A model generated the notes under the pieces. That model was not told where the DNA came from, made no database searches, and worked only from the letters and a program-made list of their open reading frames with translations. Positions 11,024 to 19,851 of a DNA stretch of 44,761 bases are shown in pieces; positions within the stretch are counted from its first letter, which is position 1, and every line of letters starts with the position of its first letter. The translations under genes were made by a program, and so were the position numbers. The stretch covers positions 1-44,761 of the forward strand of contig JAFVZB010000010.1 of assembly GCA_017508385.1 (NCBI GenBank), written 5' to 3'. The stretch is from Lentisphaeria bacterium (GTDB lineage: Bacteria; Verrucomicrobiota; Lentisphaeria; Victivallales; Victivallaceae).

Positions 11024-12811
11024 ATGAAGATGAGACGGCCGCAGGAAATCGACCGCAAAGCTCTGCTCGCCAGTTACGAGCGGCAGCCTCTCGGAAAAAT
11101 CTATGCGCTCTTCAAACCCTACCGCAAGATGCTGATTGCATCATTCGCACTGATGGTATCGCTCAACATGGTGGGTCTCACCCTGCCGTGGATGCTCAAA
11201 ATCGCCATCGACCGGGTTCTGCCCAACGCAGACTATCTGCTCTTCTGGGTGCTCTGCTTCGCCATGACTATCGTGTATCTCACAAGGTGTCTGCTGCGCT
11301 ATCTTGCCAGCTACACGGTTGACTACACCGGAATCCGCCTCATCGTCGATATCCGTCAAAAGGTGTTCAAGCATCTGCAAAGCCTCTCGCTGCGCTTCTA
11401 CGAGGCGTACCGCACCGGAAAACTCATCAGCAACGTCATCAGCGATGTGGCTCTGCTCAATATGATGATGCGCATTACAACTGCGCTCGGAGAACAGTTA
11501 TTCCAGCTTCTCCTCATCATATTCCTCTTACTTATATTGAATTGGCAGATGGCACTGGTGGTGCTGCTGAGTCTGCCGGTACACTTCTGCAACTTCTACT
11601 TCGCCCGCAAGGCTTTGAGGGCGGATTCGATGGTGATGCAGGAAAAAATTTCGGAAATTTCCGCCAACCTTTCCGAAACCCTCACAGGAGCCAAAGTCAT
11701 CAAATCCTTTGCCAAAGAGCAGACTGAGTGCCGCAGATTTTTCCAGAACCTGCGTCCGACAGTCGCCATGCAGATGAAGATAACTCTCGACAACATCGGA
11801 CTCTGGAGCGTCTTTGACATGGTGACTCTCTTCACCTATCTCGCCACCATCGGAATGGGCATCATGCACGTTCAGAGCGGAAAAGTCACCATCGGTGAGT
11901 TTGTGGCGTTCTACACCTATGTCGGAATGCTCATCGGTCCCATTCAGTCTCTCTCGACTCAGGTGGTGACTCTTGCTCAGGGAATGGTCGGAGCAAGCCG
12001 TGTGGTGAAACTGCTCAACACCATTCCTGAAATCAAGGAGTGCGCCAACCCCATCCACCCTGAGCGGCTCACCGGACACATCGAGTTTCAGCACGTCGTA
12101 TTCAGTTACGATGAAGACAAAGCTCCGGTCATCAACGACTTCACCCTCGAGATACAGCCGGGAGAAAAGGTCGCCCTCGTGGGACCATCAGGTTCGGGAA
12201 AATCCACTCTCAGCAACCTGCTGCTGCGTTTCTATGATGTCACCGGCGGAGCTATCCTCGTCGATGGCTACGATGTCAGGCGGCTCGGTTTTGAAGCCTA
12301 CCGCAAAAATATCGGAGTCGTGTTGCAGGAGCCGTTCCTCTTTTCAGGAACTATCCGTGACAACATCGCCTACGCCAAAGAGGATGCCACTGCCGAAGAG
12401 ATCGAGAAGGCGGCTGAGATGGCGAACATCGCAGAGTTCATCAAAGGACTCCCCGACGGCTACGATACCGTGGTCGGAGAGAACGGAGCAAGTCTTTCCG
12501 GAGGTCAGAAACAGCGTCTTGCCATCGCCCGTGCCGTGCTGATGAATCCCTCGATACTCATTCTCGACGAGGCGACAAGTGCTCTCGACACCGTATCCGA
12601 AACCGTGGTGCAGGAGGCTCTCGACCGCCTGATGATCGGCAAGACCACCGTCATCATCGCCCACCGGCTCTCGACCGTTCGCAACGCCGATAAAATCATC
12701 GTGCTCGACCGGGGCAGAGTCGCCCAGAAGGGTACTCACGATGAGCTCATGGAGCAGCCCGGCATCTACCGTGAACTTTACCAGACCCAACGCCGCATGG
12801 CGACTAAATAA
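11024..12811 (+). CDS. ABC exporter, fused membrane and ATPase domains (MsbA-like)
   Basis: The chosen ATG follows AAGGAG by 11 bases and gives 595 residues. The longer open frame back to 10886 has no ribosome binding site and covers the promoter. An N-terminal six-helix type I exporter domain (about 35-330) is followed by the nucleotide-binding domain: Walker A GPSGSGKST (387-395), signature LSGGQ (491-495), Walker B ILILDEATSALD (511-522) and His547 in the H-loop IIAHRLST. All catalytic residues are intact, so it should work as a homodimer driven by ATP. Family members export lipid A, lipids, peptides or drugs. The next gene is a HlyD-type adaptor, which points to a tripartite export system with an outer-membrane channel encoded elsewhere. 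The cargo is unknown. Confidence 0.92.
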   Translation: MKMRRPQEIDRKALLASYERQPLGKIYALFKPYRKMLIASFALMVSLNMVGLTLPWMLKIAIDRVLPNADYLLFWVLCFAMTIVYLTRCLLRYLASYTVDYTGIRLIVDIRQKVFKHLQSLSLRFYEAYRTGKLISNVISDVALLNMMMRITTALGEQLFQLLLIIFLLLILNWQMALVVLLSLPVHFCNFYFARKALRADSMVMQEKISEISANLSETLTGAKVIKSFAKEQTECRRFFQNLRPTVAMQMKITLDNIGLWSVFDMVTLFTYLATIGMGIMHVQSGKVTIGEFVAFYTYVGMLIGPIQSLSTQVVTLAQGMVGASRVVKLLNTIPEIKECANPIHPERLTGHIEFQHVVFSYDEDKAPVINDFTLEIQPGEKVALVGPSGSGKSTLSNLLLRFYDVTGGAILVDGYDVRRLGFEAYRKNIGVVLQEPFLFSGTIRDNIAYAKEDATAEEIEKAAEMANIAEFIKGLPDGYDTVVGENGASLSGGQKQRLAIARAVLMNPSILILDEATSALDTVSETVVQEALDRLMIGKTTVIIAHRLSTVRNADKIIVLDRGRVAQKGTHDELMEQPGIYRELYQTQRRMATK

Positions 12812-12825
12812 GAGGAGTTGAAAAA

Positions 12826-14001
12826 ATGGCACAGCAAGTCGAAAAAATCAACTTCCAGAAACAGCTCAAAGTGTTCCGCAGAGTCGGAGTGACCATCATC
12901 ATCCTGCTCGGCGGACTCTTCGGAGTCGTGCTCTTCGGTTCGATGGATGATGAAGTCACTGGTCAGGGAACAGTCGCAGGCATCAGAGAGTACGACCTCA
13001 AAGTGCTGGTCAACGCCCAGAGCGTGAAAATACTCCGCCACGAGGGTGAGGAGGTAAAAAGAGGCGAGCCGCTCATGCAGCTTGACTCCCGCAATCAGGA
13101 GGATAAGATAACTCTGCTCAAGCATGAGGTGAAATTCCTCGAAAGCGAAGTCGCCGCCAAAGAGAAAGCTCTCACCCTGCTCAAGCGTGACCCCCTGCCC
13201 GAATACTACCGCAACACCGAGCTCGAGCTTGGCACGGCAAGAGAGAAACTCAAGCTCTCAGAAAAGGAATACGAGGTCTATTCCGACCTTTACAAACGCA
13301 AAACCGTGACCAGAAAAGAGTTTCTGCAAGTCGAGCTGAGTCTGCTTTCAAACCGCATGACAGTCCAGCGGCTCGAGCGGGATATCAAGCGGCTCGAGGA
13401 TGGAATGGCTCAGCAGATCATCGACCGGGCAAAGGATGAGCTCAAGTTGATGCAGCAGAAACTCTCTTCCAAAAAAGACGAGCTCAAAATGGCTATCCGC
13501 CACCTCGAGGACTACATCATCCGTGCTCCCGATGCCGGAATCATCACCGAAATTCCGCCCCGTCCGGGCAACTACTACACCAAGGGGGATGTCGCCGCCA
13601 AGTTCGCCGCCAACCAGAACAAAAAGGTCATCGGACTCATTCACGAAAGCCAGATTTACAAGGTCGAACCCGGTCAGCCGGTCAGAATCGAGGCAAAACA
13701 GTACAACTACCTCGACTACGGATACTTCACGGGAAAAGTCGATGTCGTCTATCAGCTGCCTGTTGAGATCAATAAAAACAACTATTATCCGGTCAAGATA
13801 CTGCTGACCGATGAAAAGATGCCGCTGAGGTTCGGTTCAGGCTGTGAAGTTACCATCATCACCGGAAGAGAGCGCATCATCGCCGTTCTGCTCGGAATCA
13901 GAAGCCGTGACTATCTGGCAAGAAGAGGATTGGTAAAGAGACCCCGTCCTGCTCCCGTGCCGTACGAGGCGGTGATTTCCGCTCCGGAGGCAAAAAAATG
14001 A
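12826..14001 (+). CDS. HlyD-type periplasmic adaptor (membrane fusion protein)
   Basis: This 391-residue protein has one N-terminal membrane anchor (about 20-38). A first half-lipoyl segment follows (VKILRHEGEEVKRGEPLMQLD), then a long alpha-hairpin coiled coil of about 130 residues rich in Lys, Glu and Leu (about 90-220), the second half-lipoyl segment (IIRAPDAGIITEI) and a beta-barrel. That order is diagnostic of adaptors linking an inner-membrane ABC exporter to a TolC-like channel. An AGGAG precedes the ATG and the gap to the ABC gene is 14 bases. Its stop overlaps the umuD start by four bases (ATGA), so umuD translation is probably coupled to it. Confidence 0.9.
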   Translation: MAQQVEKINFQKQLKVFRRVGVTIIILLGGLFGVVLFGSMDDEVTGQGTVAGIREYDLKVLVNAQSVKILRHEGEEVKRGEPLMQLDSRNQEDKITLLKHEVKFLESEVAAKEKALTLLKRDPLPEYYRNTELELGTAREKLKLSEKEYEVYSDLYKRKTVTRKEFLQVELSLLSNRMTVQRLERDIKRLEDGMAQQIIDRAKDELKLMQQKLSSKKDELKMAIRHLEDYIIRAPDAGIITEIPPRPGNYYTKGDVAAKFAANQNKKVIGLIHESQIYKVEPGQPVRIEAKQYNYLDYGYFTGKVDVVYQLPVEINKNNYYPVKILLTDEKMPLRFGSGCEVTIITGRERIIAVLLGIRSRDYLARRGLVKRPRPAPVPYEAVISAPEAKK

Positions 14002-14387
14002 GTGAACAGCCGCCCCTGATGGAATCGGGTGCGTCATGCGGTTTCCCCTCTCCGGCGGAACAGTACACTCAGGGCTCGCTCGACCTCAACAGCTATCTGG
14101 TAAAAAATCCCGAAGCCACCTTTTTCGTGCGTGCCGTCGGCGACTCGATGACCGGAGCAGGTATCCGTTCGGGAGACATCCTCACCGTTGACCGCTCACT
14201 CGAACCCGTTGACGGCAGCATCGTCATCGCCTGCGTTGACAACGAATTCACCGTAAAAATCCTGCGGCGCAACGCAGGAAACATCATGCTCGAAGCGGCA
14301 AACAGCGACTATCCGCCGATAATCCTGTCAGACGGAATGGAACTGCGCATCTTCGGAGTAGTCACCAGCTGCATACACTGTTTCTGA
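13998..14387 (+). CDS. umuD: UmuD-type self-cleaving SOS mutagenesis protein
   Basis: At 129 residues this is a standard-length S24/LexA-family protein. UmuD is trimmed by RecA-stimulated self-cleavage to UmuD', which then joins UmuC as DNA polymerase V. Visible hallmarks are the cleavage site with Cys14-Gly15 just before FPSPAEQY, the nucleophile Ser50 in VGDSMTGAGI and the general base Lys87 in FTVKIL. There is no N-terminal DNA-binding domain, which excludes LexA itself. The start overlaps the end of the HlyD gene by four bases, and umuC begins two bases after its stop, so the SOS pair sits in the exporter operon. An own SOS promoter inside the HlyD gene was not recognised. Confidence 0.93.
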   Translation: MSEQPPLMESGASCGFPSPAEQYTQGSLDLNSYLVKNPEATFFVRAVGDSMTGAGIRSGDILTVDRSLEPVDGSIVIACVDNEFTVKILRRNAGNIMLEAANSDYPPIILSDGMELRIFGVVTSCIHCF

Positions 14388-14389
14388 CG

Positions 14390-15646
14390 ATGATCGGACT
14401 TATTGACGGCAACAACTTTTTTGTATCCTGCGAGCGGATATTCGACCCGACACTTGAAAACAGACCTGTCGCCGTGCTTTCCAACAATGACGGATGCTGT
14501 ATCAGCCGCTCAAATGAGTTCAAAGCTCTCGGCATTGCCATGGGAACTCCATACTTCCAGCTGCGACCGCTCATATCCCGTTACGGACTTGTTTTAAGAT
14601 CGAGCAACTACGAGCTTTACAGCGATATATCACACAGAATAATATCACTTCTGCACCGGTTTTCTCCTGACGTTGAACAGTACTCCATCGACGAAGCGTT
14701 CATCCACCTTGAGCTGCCGTCGGGCAGTGACTATTTCAAGTTCGGAACCGATTTGCGCAGCACCATTTTGAAGTGGATAGGTGTTCCCTGCGGTGTGGGA
14801 TTTGCTCCGACAAGAACGCTTGCAAAAATCGCCAACCACATCGGCAAAAAGAGTCCGCAGGGAGTCTTTGTCATGCCGCAGGAGAGCCGGAGCATACTCG
14901 AAAACACTCCGGTGGAAGAGGTCTGGGGTGTAGGCAGAAAACTTGCTCCCAAACTGAACTCATCAGGAATCCGCAACGCATGGCAGCTCGCCTGTCAGGA
15001 TGTCTCGGCAATGAGCAAAAAGCACTCGATACTGCTGGGCAAAACCATCCTCGAACTGAGGGGAATAAACGCCCTCGATGAGCGTGACCCCGAAGAGCTC
15101 TCGCAAAGTATCAGCTGTTCCCGCTGTTTCGGTTCTCCGGTAACTGAGTTCGACGATCTGGCAGAATCCATCGCGTCCTACACTGCGACCGCCGCCGAAA
15201 AGCTGAGAAAAGAAAATCAGACCGCACAGGGAATGAGTGCCTACTTTGTCATGTACCCTGAGCACAATGCTCTCTCACCCATGCCGGGAGCGGTAAATCA
15301 GGTCTCGGTGATTTTTCCGGCTCCGACGGATGAAACGGCGGAAATGATGAAAGCCATCCGACCGCTGTTGAAGAGCATTTTCCATCAGGGCAGACGTTAC
15401 AAAAAGAGCGGAATGATGTTTTTCGGACTCGAAAGCAAAGCCAATTGCCAGCTTGATTTATTCGACGCTCCGGCAAAGGATAACTCCGAACTCTACCGTA
15501 TCATTGATGAACTCAACTCAAAATACGGCAAGGGAACCATCTTCTCTCTCGGTGAGGGGGTGAAAAAGCCGTGGAAAATGAAGCGTGACATGCTCTCTCA
15601 AAGCTACACTACCAACTGGGAACAGCTGCTCAAAGTCAAATGCTGA
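14390..15646 (+). CDS. umuC: DNA polymerase V catalytic subunit (Y family)
   Basis: The 418-residue protein matches UmuC in length. The polymerase active-site acidic residues are present: Asp6 in LIDGNNFF and Asp101-Glu102 in SIDEAF. The N-terminal signature FFVSCERIFDP and the SNNDGCCISRSNE stretch are typical of the UmuC branch rather than DinB. Later come the little-finger region and a UmuC-type C-terminal tail. It carries out error-prone bypass of lesions with UmuD'. It follows umuD by two bases. Its last 11 bases overlap the tail of the convergent PHP gene, and no terminator is visible between the two convergent operons. Confidence 0.95.
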   Translation: MIGLIDGNNFFVSCERIFDPTLENRPVAVLSNNDGCCISRSNEFKALGIAMGTPYFQLRPLISRYGLVLRSSNYELYSDISHRIISLLHRFSPDVEQYSIDEAFIHLELPSGSDYFKFGTDLRSTILKWIGVPCGVGFAPTRTLAKIANHIGKKSPQGVFVMPQESRSILENTPVEEVWGVGRKLAPKLNSSGIRNAWQLACQDVSAMSKKHSILLGKTILELRGINALDERDPEELSQSISCSRCFGSPVTEFDDLAESIASYTATAAEKLRKENQTAQGMSAYFVMYPEHNALSPMPGAVNQVSVIFPAPTDETAEMMKAIRPLLKSIFHQGRRYKKSGMMFFGLESKANCQLDLFDAPAKDNSELYRIIDELNSKYGKGTIFSLGEGVKKPWKMKRDMLSQSYTTNWEQLLKVKC

Positions 15647-16898
15647 CCTGAGTTTTGAGCATCATATTCTGCAAGTCGATGGCGGCACGCAGCCGGGCAA
15701 TTTCATCACTCATCGAATCATCTCCGCTCAAAGCGCAGAGCACAAGCAGACCGAGACGCTCGCATAACGGGTCACGTTGCGTATAGAAATTTCTCAGCAG
15801 AAAGTGCACGTAATTCACCAGACGGAAATCACCGAACACCACGGGGGAAATCTCACCTGACACCGCCACACTTCTTCCTGCTCTGATCGCTTCGACTATG
15901 CTCTTTTCGTCACATTCTGAGGCAAAAATGATGTTGCAGGCACACTCCATGCGCTCGCCCTGCTGACCGTGCCAGTCGCTTCCCGCAAGCACGGGAAGCG
16001 GCTCTCTTTTGCGGGCTAGTTCAAGATATTTCGCATTGACCAGACTGGTATTGACATTGTCGGCTGTGACCAGTTCGACCGCCTCAAAGGCAAGCCGCTC
16101 AAACAGCACGTTGTTCAACGCTTCCGGAACATTGAACCTGCCCGCCTGTCTCCAGTAGGGATGACACATCACTCCGAGTCCGCCCGCTTCCGAGATGTAA
16201 CGCAGTATCACCTCGCTCTGGGCGGCATAGCTGCGCAGCTCAGGAGCGAGCTCAGGATAATGTTTTTCAGCCTCCTCGACATCGGCTTTATACTGTAAAT
16301 CATCCTGACGCCGAGAGACTCCGGAAGATGCTCCGAGACTCATGATGTGGCAGACCCATCTGGGCAGAGAGTGTACCTCTTCGGCGTGAAAAAGTTTTAT
16401 TCCGAGCTTGTTCAGCAAACCGTCACAATCCTGCGTGTGGTCGGTGTAAAGACGGTGCTCTGAAAACGCTGTAAAATCAAATCCCGCCTCCCGCGCGACG
16501 CAAAGGGCGTTCTGCGGAGTATTCAAGCCGTCTGAATCGGTGGTATGACAGTGAAAATTGCCCTTGTACGGCATGAGCTTAAAGAGGTCGTCGTACAGAG
16601 TGTAAAACTCAAGATATCCGTAGGTGCTCTCGCCGTCAACGGAGTACCTGAGCTTGATAGAGTGCCACCCCTCCCCTGCAAGGAAGAGCTTGAACTCGAG
16701 GATATTTCCGCAGACATCAAACGGTATCGGCTCAAACTTGCGCAAGGAGTCAGGCATCGAACCATCCTGATGACAGCCGTTGCCCGATATGTAGCCCGCC
16801 TCGATGTTTTTGAGCAGAGAAGTGTCGGAACAGAACGCCGTCACGATCACCGTGCGGTCTGCCGGATATACCAGATTTTTCAGTCTGAAGTGTTCCAT
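15636..16898 (-). CDS. PHP-domain metal-dependent phosphoesterase
   Basis: The protein has 420 residues. An N-terminal beta-rich region (about 1-108) of unknown type precedes a PHP domain (about 110-335). The metal ligands are visible: FHCHTTDSDG (His116, His118, Asp123), FSEHRLYTD (Glu147-His148), GVMCHPYW near residue 247 and AGSDWHG near 308. PHP proteins hydrolyse phosphoesters such as nucleotides or histidinol phosphate, and stand-alone ones are often of unknown substrate. The last 85 residues carry no recognised motif. It follows the amidohydrolase by six bases and is the final gene of the long minus-strand operon. Its end overlaps umuC on the other strand by 11 bases. Confidence 0.85.
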   Translation of the reverse strand: MEHFRLKNLVYPADRTVIVTAFCSDTSLLKNIEAGYISGNGCHQDGSMPDSLRKFEPIPFDVCGNILEFKLFLAGEGWHSIKLRYSVDGESTYGYLEFYTLYDDLFKLMPYKGNFHCHTTDSDGLNTPQNALCVAREAGFDFTAFSEHRLYTDHTQDCDGLLNKLGIKLFHAEEVHSLPRWVCHIMSLGASSGVSRRQDDLQYKADVEEAEKHYPELAPELRSYAAQSEVILRYISEAGGLGVMCHPYWRQAGRFNVPEALNNVLFERLAFEAVELVTADNVNTSLVNAKYLELARKREPLPVLAGSDWHGQQGERMECACNIIFASECDEKSIVEAIRAGRSVAVSGEISPVVFGDFRLVNYVHFLLRNFYTQRDPLCERLGLLVLCALSGDDSMSDEIARLRAAIDLQNMMLKTQVSI

Positions 16899-16904
16899 AA
16901 AATA

Positions 16905-17684
16905 CTACTTGTTCAATCCTGTGAGCCGCAGGAAGTTTTCTGAAAAAATCGCTCTGCGCTCATCGTCGGTGAGCCGCTCGTACATCACTCCCTGAATATA
17001 CATGGAAACGTTGGTGAGGGGATAATCAGAACCGAAAAGGATTTTATCCTGGCCGCAGCAATCGACCGCCCAGCGGAGCATTCCGTAACGCTGAAGTCCG
17101 TTTCCGGCAATATCCATGTAGGCGTTGGGGAACTTTGAAACATACTCAAAACGGCTCTTGGCTCCGTCAAAATCGTGCGGATGGGCAACCACCACGTTCA
17201 GAGTCGGAAATGCTTTCAGAACCGGCTCTATCTCACTGATATCCTTGTCGTTGTGCAGATCTATGGTCATACCGAGGTCACGGCAGAGCTCAAATATCTG
17301 CATCATGCCCCGTGAGGCGTATCTGCCGGTTCTCATGCAGTAATTTACCAGTTCACCCACCCAGCGGACTCCCTGAGCGTGGCGTTTTTCTATTTCCCGG
17401 CATGACTCCTCAACGTAGCTTGCATGGACTTGTATTCCCGGAATATAAAAATCCGGATAGCGTTTGAAGTAATCCATTGCGGTATTATTGCAATACTCAA
17501 TATCGCTCCAATCGGACTCGAACTCAACTTTCTTTATCACCGAGCCGCAGGCACGGCTGACTCCGGCACGGCGCAAATCGTCGAAGAAGGTCTCTTCGTC
17601 ATTCACCACTCCGAAGCAATTTGTATAGTAATGAGGATGGATATGACAATCTATCACTTCAAACGGAACTGAAAACTTTTCCAT
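16905..17684 (-). CDS. Amidohydrolase-family (PF04909-like) protein
   Basis: The protein of 259 residues is a TIM-barrel metal hydrolase or decarboxylase-like enzyme. It has the N-terminal HxH ligand pair in IDCHIHPHYY (His14, His16), a later histidine in VVVAHPHDFDG and the C-terminal FGSDYPLT aspartate. I chose the ATG at 17684 because it overlaps the xseA stop (TGATG) and has GGGGGAG upstream. A TTG one codon earlier is the only alternative. The substrate is unknown. The adjacent PHP protein is also a putative metal hydrolase, and the two may act in the same pathway. Confidence 0.82.
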   Translation of the reverse strand: MEKFSVPFEVIDCHIHPHYYTNCFGVVNDEETFFDDLRRAGVSRACGSVIKKVEFESDWSDIEYCNNTAMDYFKRYPDFYIPGIQVHASYVEESCREIEKRHAQGVRWVGELVNYCMRTGRYASRGMMQIFELCRDLGMTIDLHNDKDISEIEPVLKAFPTLNVVVAHPHDFDGAKSRFEYVSKFPNAYMDIAGNGLQRYGMLRWAVDCCGQDKILFGSDYPLTNVSMYIQGVMYERLTDDERRAIFSENFLRLTGLNK

Positions 17685-18928
17685 CAAAACAACTCCCCCT
17701 CTCCGGCATCATTATTGACCGGATTTTTATTTTCAACTTTGACCTGCATAACGCCGTCGGCAAAAGTAAGATCGAGCCGGGTTCCCGGAGCTTTGCGGCT
17801 GCTTTTTACCGGTTTGCCGGTGGATGTTTCTGAAACAAAAACATAACCGTTGTTCAACATCCTGCGTGGGTCGAGCGCATCGAGTTTGACCGCCGCCTTT
17901 TCAACGGCAAGTTTTCCGTGGTGGAGAAAAACAGCCGCTCTGTGCGATATCGCCGAGTCGAGCTCATCGACACGCTGCCTGAAATTGGCAAGCCTGCGCT
18001 CAGGCTCACGCAGACGGTAAAGGATATTATTCAATGCCGCTGTGCTGTTGGAAATCCGGAAATCAACACAACGCCTGATACTGTTTTCAAGCTGTCCGAG
18101 ATGGCGCACCACGTTTTCACGGTCGGATGTCACCAGCTCCGCCGCCGCACTGGGAGTCGGAACCCGCAAATCAGCGGCAAAGTCGCAGATGGTGGTATCT
18201 ATCTCGTGCCCGACGGCACTGATGACCGGAATACGGCTCGCCGCAACCGCTCTTGCCACCCGCTCTTCGTTGAAACACCAGAGGTCTTCCATGCTGCCTC
18301 CTCCGCGGGTAACGACAATCACATCGACGTTGGAGGCACGGTTGAAGAACTCAACTCCCCGGGCGACACTTTCTGCCGCCGCCGCACCCTGCACCTGACA
18401 CGGATATATTTTGATGTTCAAGCCCGAAAAACGCCTTGAAGTGATATTGAGAAAATCTCTTATCGCCGCTCCGCTGGCACTGGTGACGACACCGATGTTG
18501 TTGGGCATTGACGGAATCGGCTTTTTGCGCTCAGGAGCAAACAATCCCTCTGCGGCAAGCCGTTTGGCAAGCTCTTCAAACTTGCGGTAGAGATCTCCTA
18601 CGCCCGCCACCCTCGCCTCACGGCAGTTGAACTGATACTCCCCGCGCGGCTCATAAACTCCGAGATTGCCCCGAGCCTCGATTTTCGAACCGTTGCCGAT
18701 GCCGAGATTGCGCATGGCGTTGACTCCGCCGAACCAGCAGGCACGGATTTGGGAGCGGTCATCTTTGAGCGAAAAATAGGCGTGACCTGAGCGGTGGAGC
18801 ACAAGTGAGCTCACCTCTCCGGTTATCCAGAAACTGCGGAAGCCGTTTTCGACCATCTCACGCATGGCACGGTTGACGTCTGAAACACTCCAGATGGGCT
18901 CTTTATTTTGTGTTTGCTGAAATTCCAT
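17684..18928 (-). CDS. xseA: Exodeoxyribonuclease VII large subunit
   Basis: With the ATG at 18928 the product has 414 residues. XseA, with XseB, degrades single-stranded DNA into oligonucleotides. The N-terminal OB-fold (about 10-110, WSVSDVNRAMREMVE and SGHAYFSLKDD) and the catalytic domain (GVVTSASGAAIRDFLNI, VTRGGGSMEDLWCFNEE, SAVGHEIDTTICDFAADLR, TPSAAAEL) are all intact, followed by a coiled-coil region. The small subunit gene xseB, commonly next to xseA, is not visible downstream. The start lies 26 bases inside the preceding glycosidase gene and has only a weak upstream purine stretch, so translation is probably coupled. Confidence 0.95.
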   Translation of the reverse strand: MEFQQTQNKEPIWSVSDVNRAMREMVENGFRSFWITGEVSSLVLHRSGHAYFSLKDDRSQIRACWFGGVNAMRNLGIGNGSKIEARGNLGVYEPRGEYQFNCREARVAGVGDLYRKFEELAKRLAAEGLFAPERKKPIPSMPNNIGVVTSASGAAIRDFLNITSRRFSGLNIKIYPCQVQGAAAAESVARGVEFFNRASNVDVIVVTRGGGSMEDLWCFNEERVARAVAASRIPVISAVGHEIDTTICDFAADLRVPTPSAAAELVTSDRENVVRHLGQLENSIRRCVDFRISNSTAALNNILYRLREPERRLANFRQRVDELDSAISHRAAVFLHHGKLAVEKAAVKLDALDPRRMLNNGYVFVSETSTGKPVKSSRKAPGTRLDLTFADGVMQVKVENKNPVNNDAGEGELF

Positions 18929-19844
18929 GATAGTAGAAGCCTGCGTTGCAGCCGACCAGACGCTCATACGCTTTGGGCTGATGATTCAAAGTATGCGTTC
19001 CGCTTTTGTGAGGAGCCTTGAAGCCCTTGAACTTTTTACCGTCGGGGTCCCATGCGGTCACAGTGGCAGAACCGCCGCCATCCATGTGGATTCCGTTGTA
19101 AGCTCCGAGTTTTTTGAGAAGCCTGCCGACTTCGGCGATTTGAGCACCCTCGCTGATACCTTTTTGCCGCCCGTCGATGATAACGATGTAGAGATAACGG
19201 CACTCCTTGTCGAGTCCGAAACCGCAGCAGGGCATGAGGGAGCGGTGCACACGGTCGGTAACGACCCCCTTTTCGAGGTTGAAATAGAAGCCTGAAACAG
19301 CATTGCGCAGGTGGGAAAAGTCCTCACCGGGATTGAATATCTTCATTCCGAACTTGCCCTCTTTGGTCTGGTAAAATACCGGACGGTAATTTTTGGCGTT
19401 GATACAGTCAACCTGAACGCCCTCGGAAATCAAAAGTCCCATCTTGGCGGCATAGGTGTGAGTCCACGGCGGACACCACGGAGCCCACGGAGCAGTGTTT
19501 ACCGCAAACACCATGTTTCTGCCCGCCTTGCGGTGATTGAGAAGAAAATCACGGGTACGCTCACGCCGGGTGGCGATGTTGTATTTGGGAGCATCGGGCA
19601 TGGGCTTGCCGTAGTTGTCACCTCTCGGAGTCACGGCAAAGTCGAGTCCGGGAGTGGCAAGGTCGATGCGGGCAATGTTTATCCGGTTGGGACGGGGTAC
19701 TTTCGCCGTGAACGAAGTGTGGCGTATCCCCGGGTACTGCTCGGGAACAGTGTTCCAATCAAACGCTTCACCATCCCACGGAGCGGCTTCGGCAAAGAGC
19801 AGAGCTGCCGCAAAAAAGAGCAGAAAAATTGTGACTTTCTTCAT
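18903..19844 (-). CDS. Secreted phosphodiester glycosidase (NAGPA-domain protein)
   Basis: The 313-residue protein starts with a Sec signal peptide (KKVTIFLLFFAAALLFAEA, cleavage near residue 20). The mature part has the NAGPA-type fold: VFAVNTAPWAPW, the central motif YLYIVIIDGRQKGISEGA and, near residue 255, GIHMDGGGSATV. The last is the DGGGS signature of N-acetylglucosamine-1-phosphodiester alpha-N-acetylglucosaminidase relatives. Bacterial members remove sugars linked through phosphodiesters, for example from cell-wall polymers. A GTG two codons earlier also fits, but the ATG at 19844 is better placed after GAGG. It is in the MarR-led operon, seven bases after DUF2062, and its end overlaps xseA. 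Confidence 0.87.
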   Translation of the reverse strand: MKKVTIFLLFFAAALLFAEAAPWDGEAFDWNTVPEQYPGIRHTSFTAKVPRPNRINIARIDLATPGLDFAVTPRGDNYGKPMPDAPKYNIATRRERTRDFLLNHRKAGRNMVFAVNTAPWAPWCPPWTHTYAAKMGLLISEGVQVDCINAKNYRPVFYQTKEGKFGMKIFNPGEDFSHLRNAVSGFYFNLEKGVVTDRVHRSLMPCCGFGLDKECRYLYIVIIDGRQKGISEGAQIAEVGRLLKKLGAYNGIHMDGGGSATVTAWDPDGKKFKGFKAPHKSGTHTLNHQPKAYERLVGCNAGFYYHGISANTK

Positions 19845-19851
19845 TTTCACC

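Noticed and set aside
14017..14387. LexA repressor
   Set aside because: The serine-lysine protease domain is present but there is no N-terminal helix-turn-helix, and umuC follows at once.
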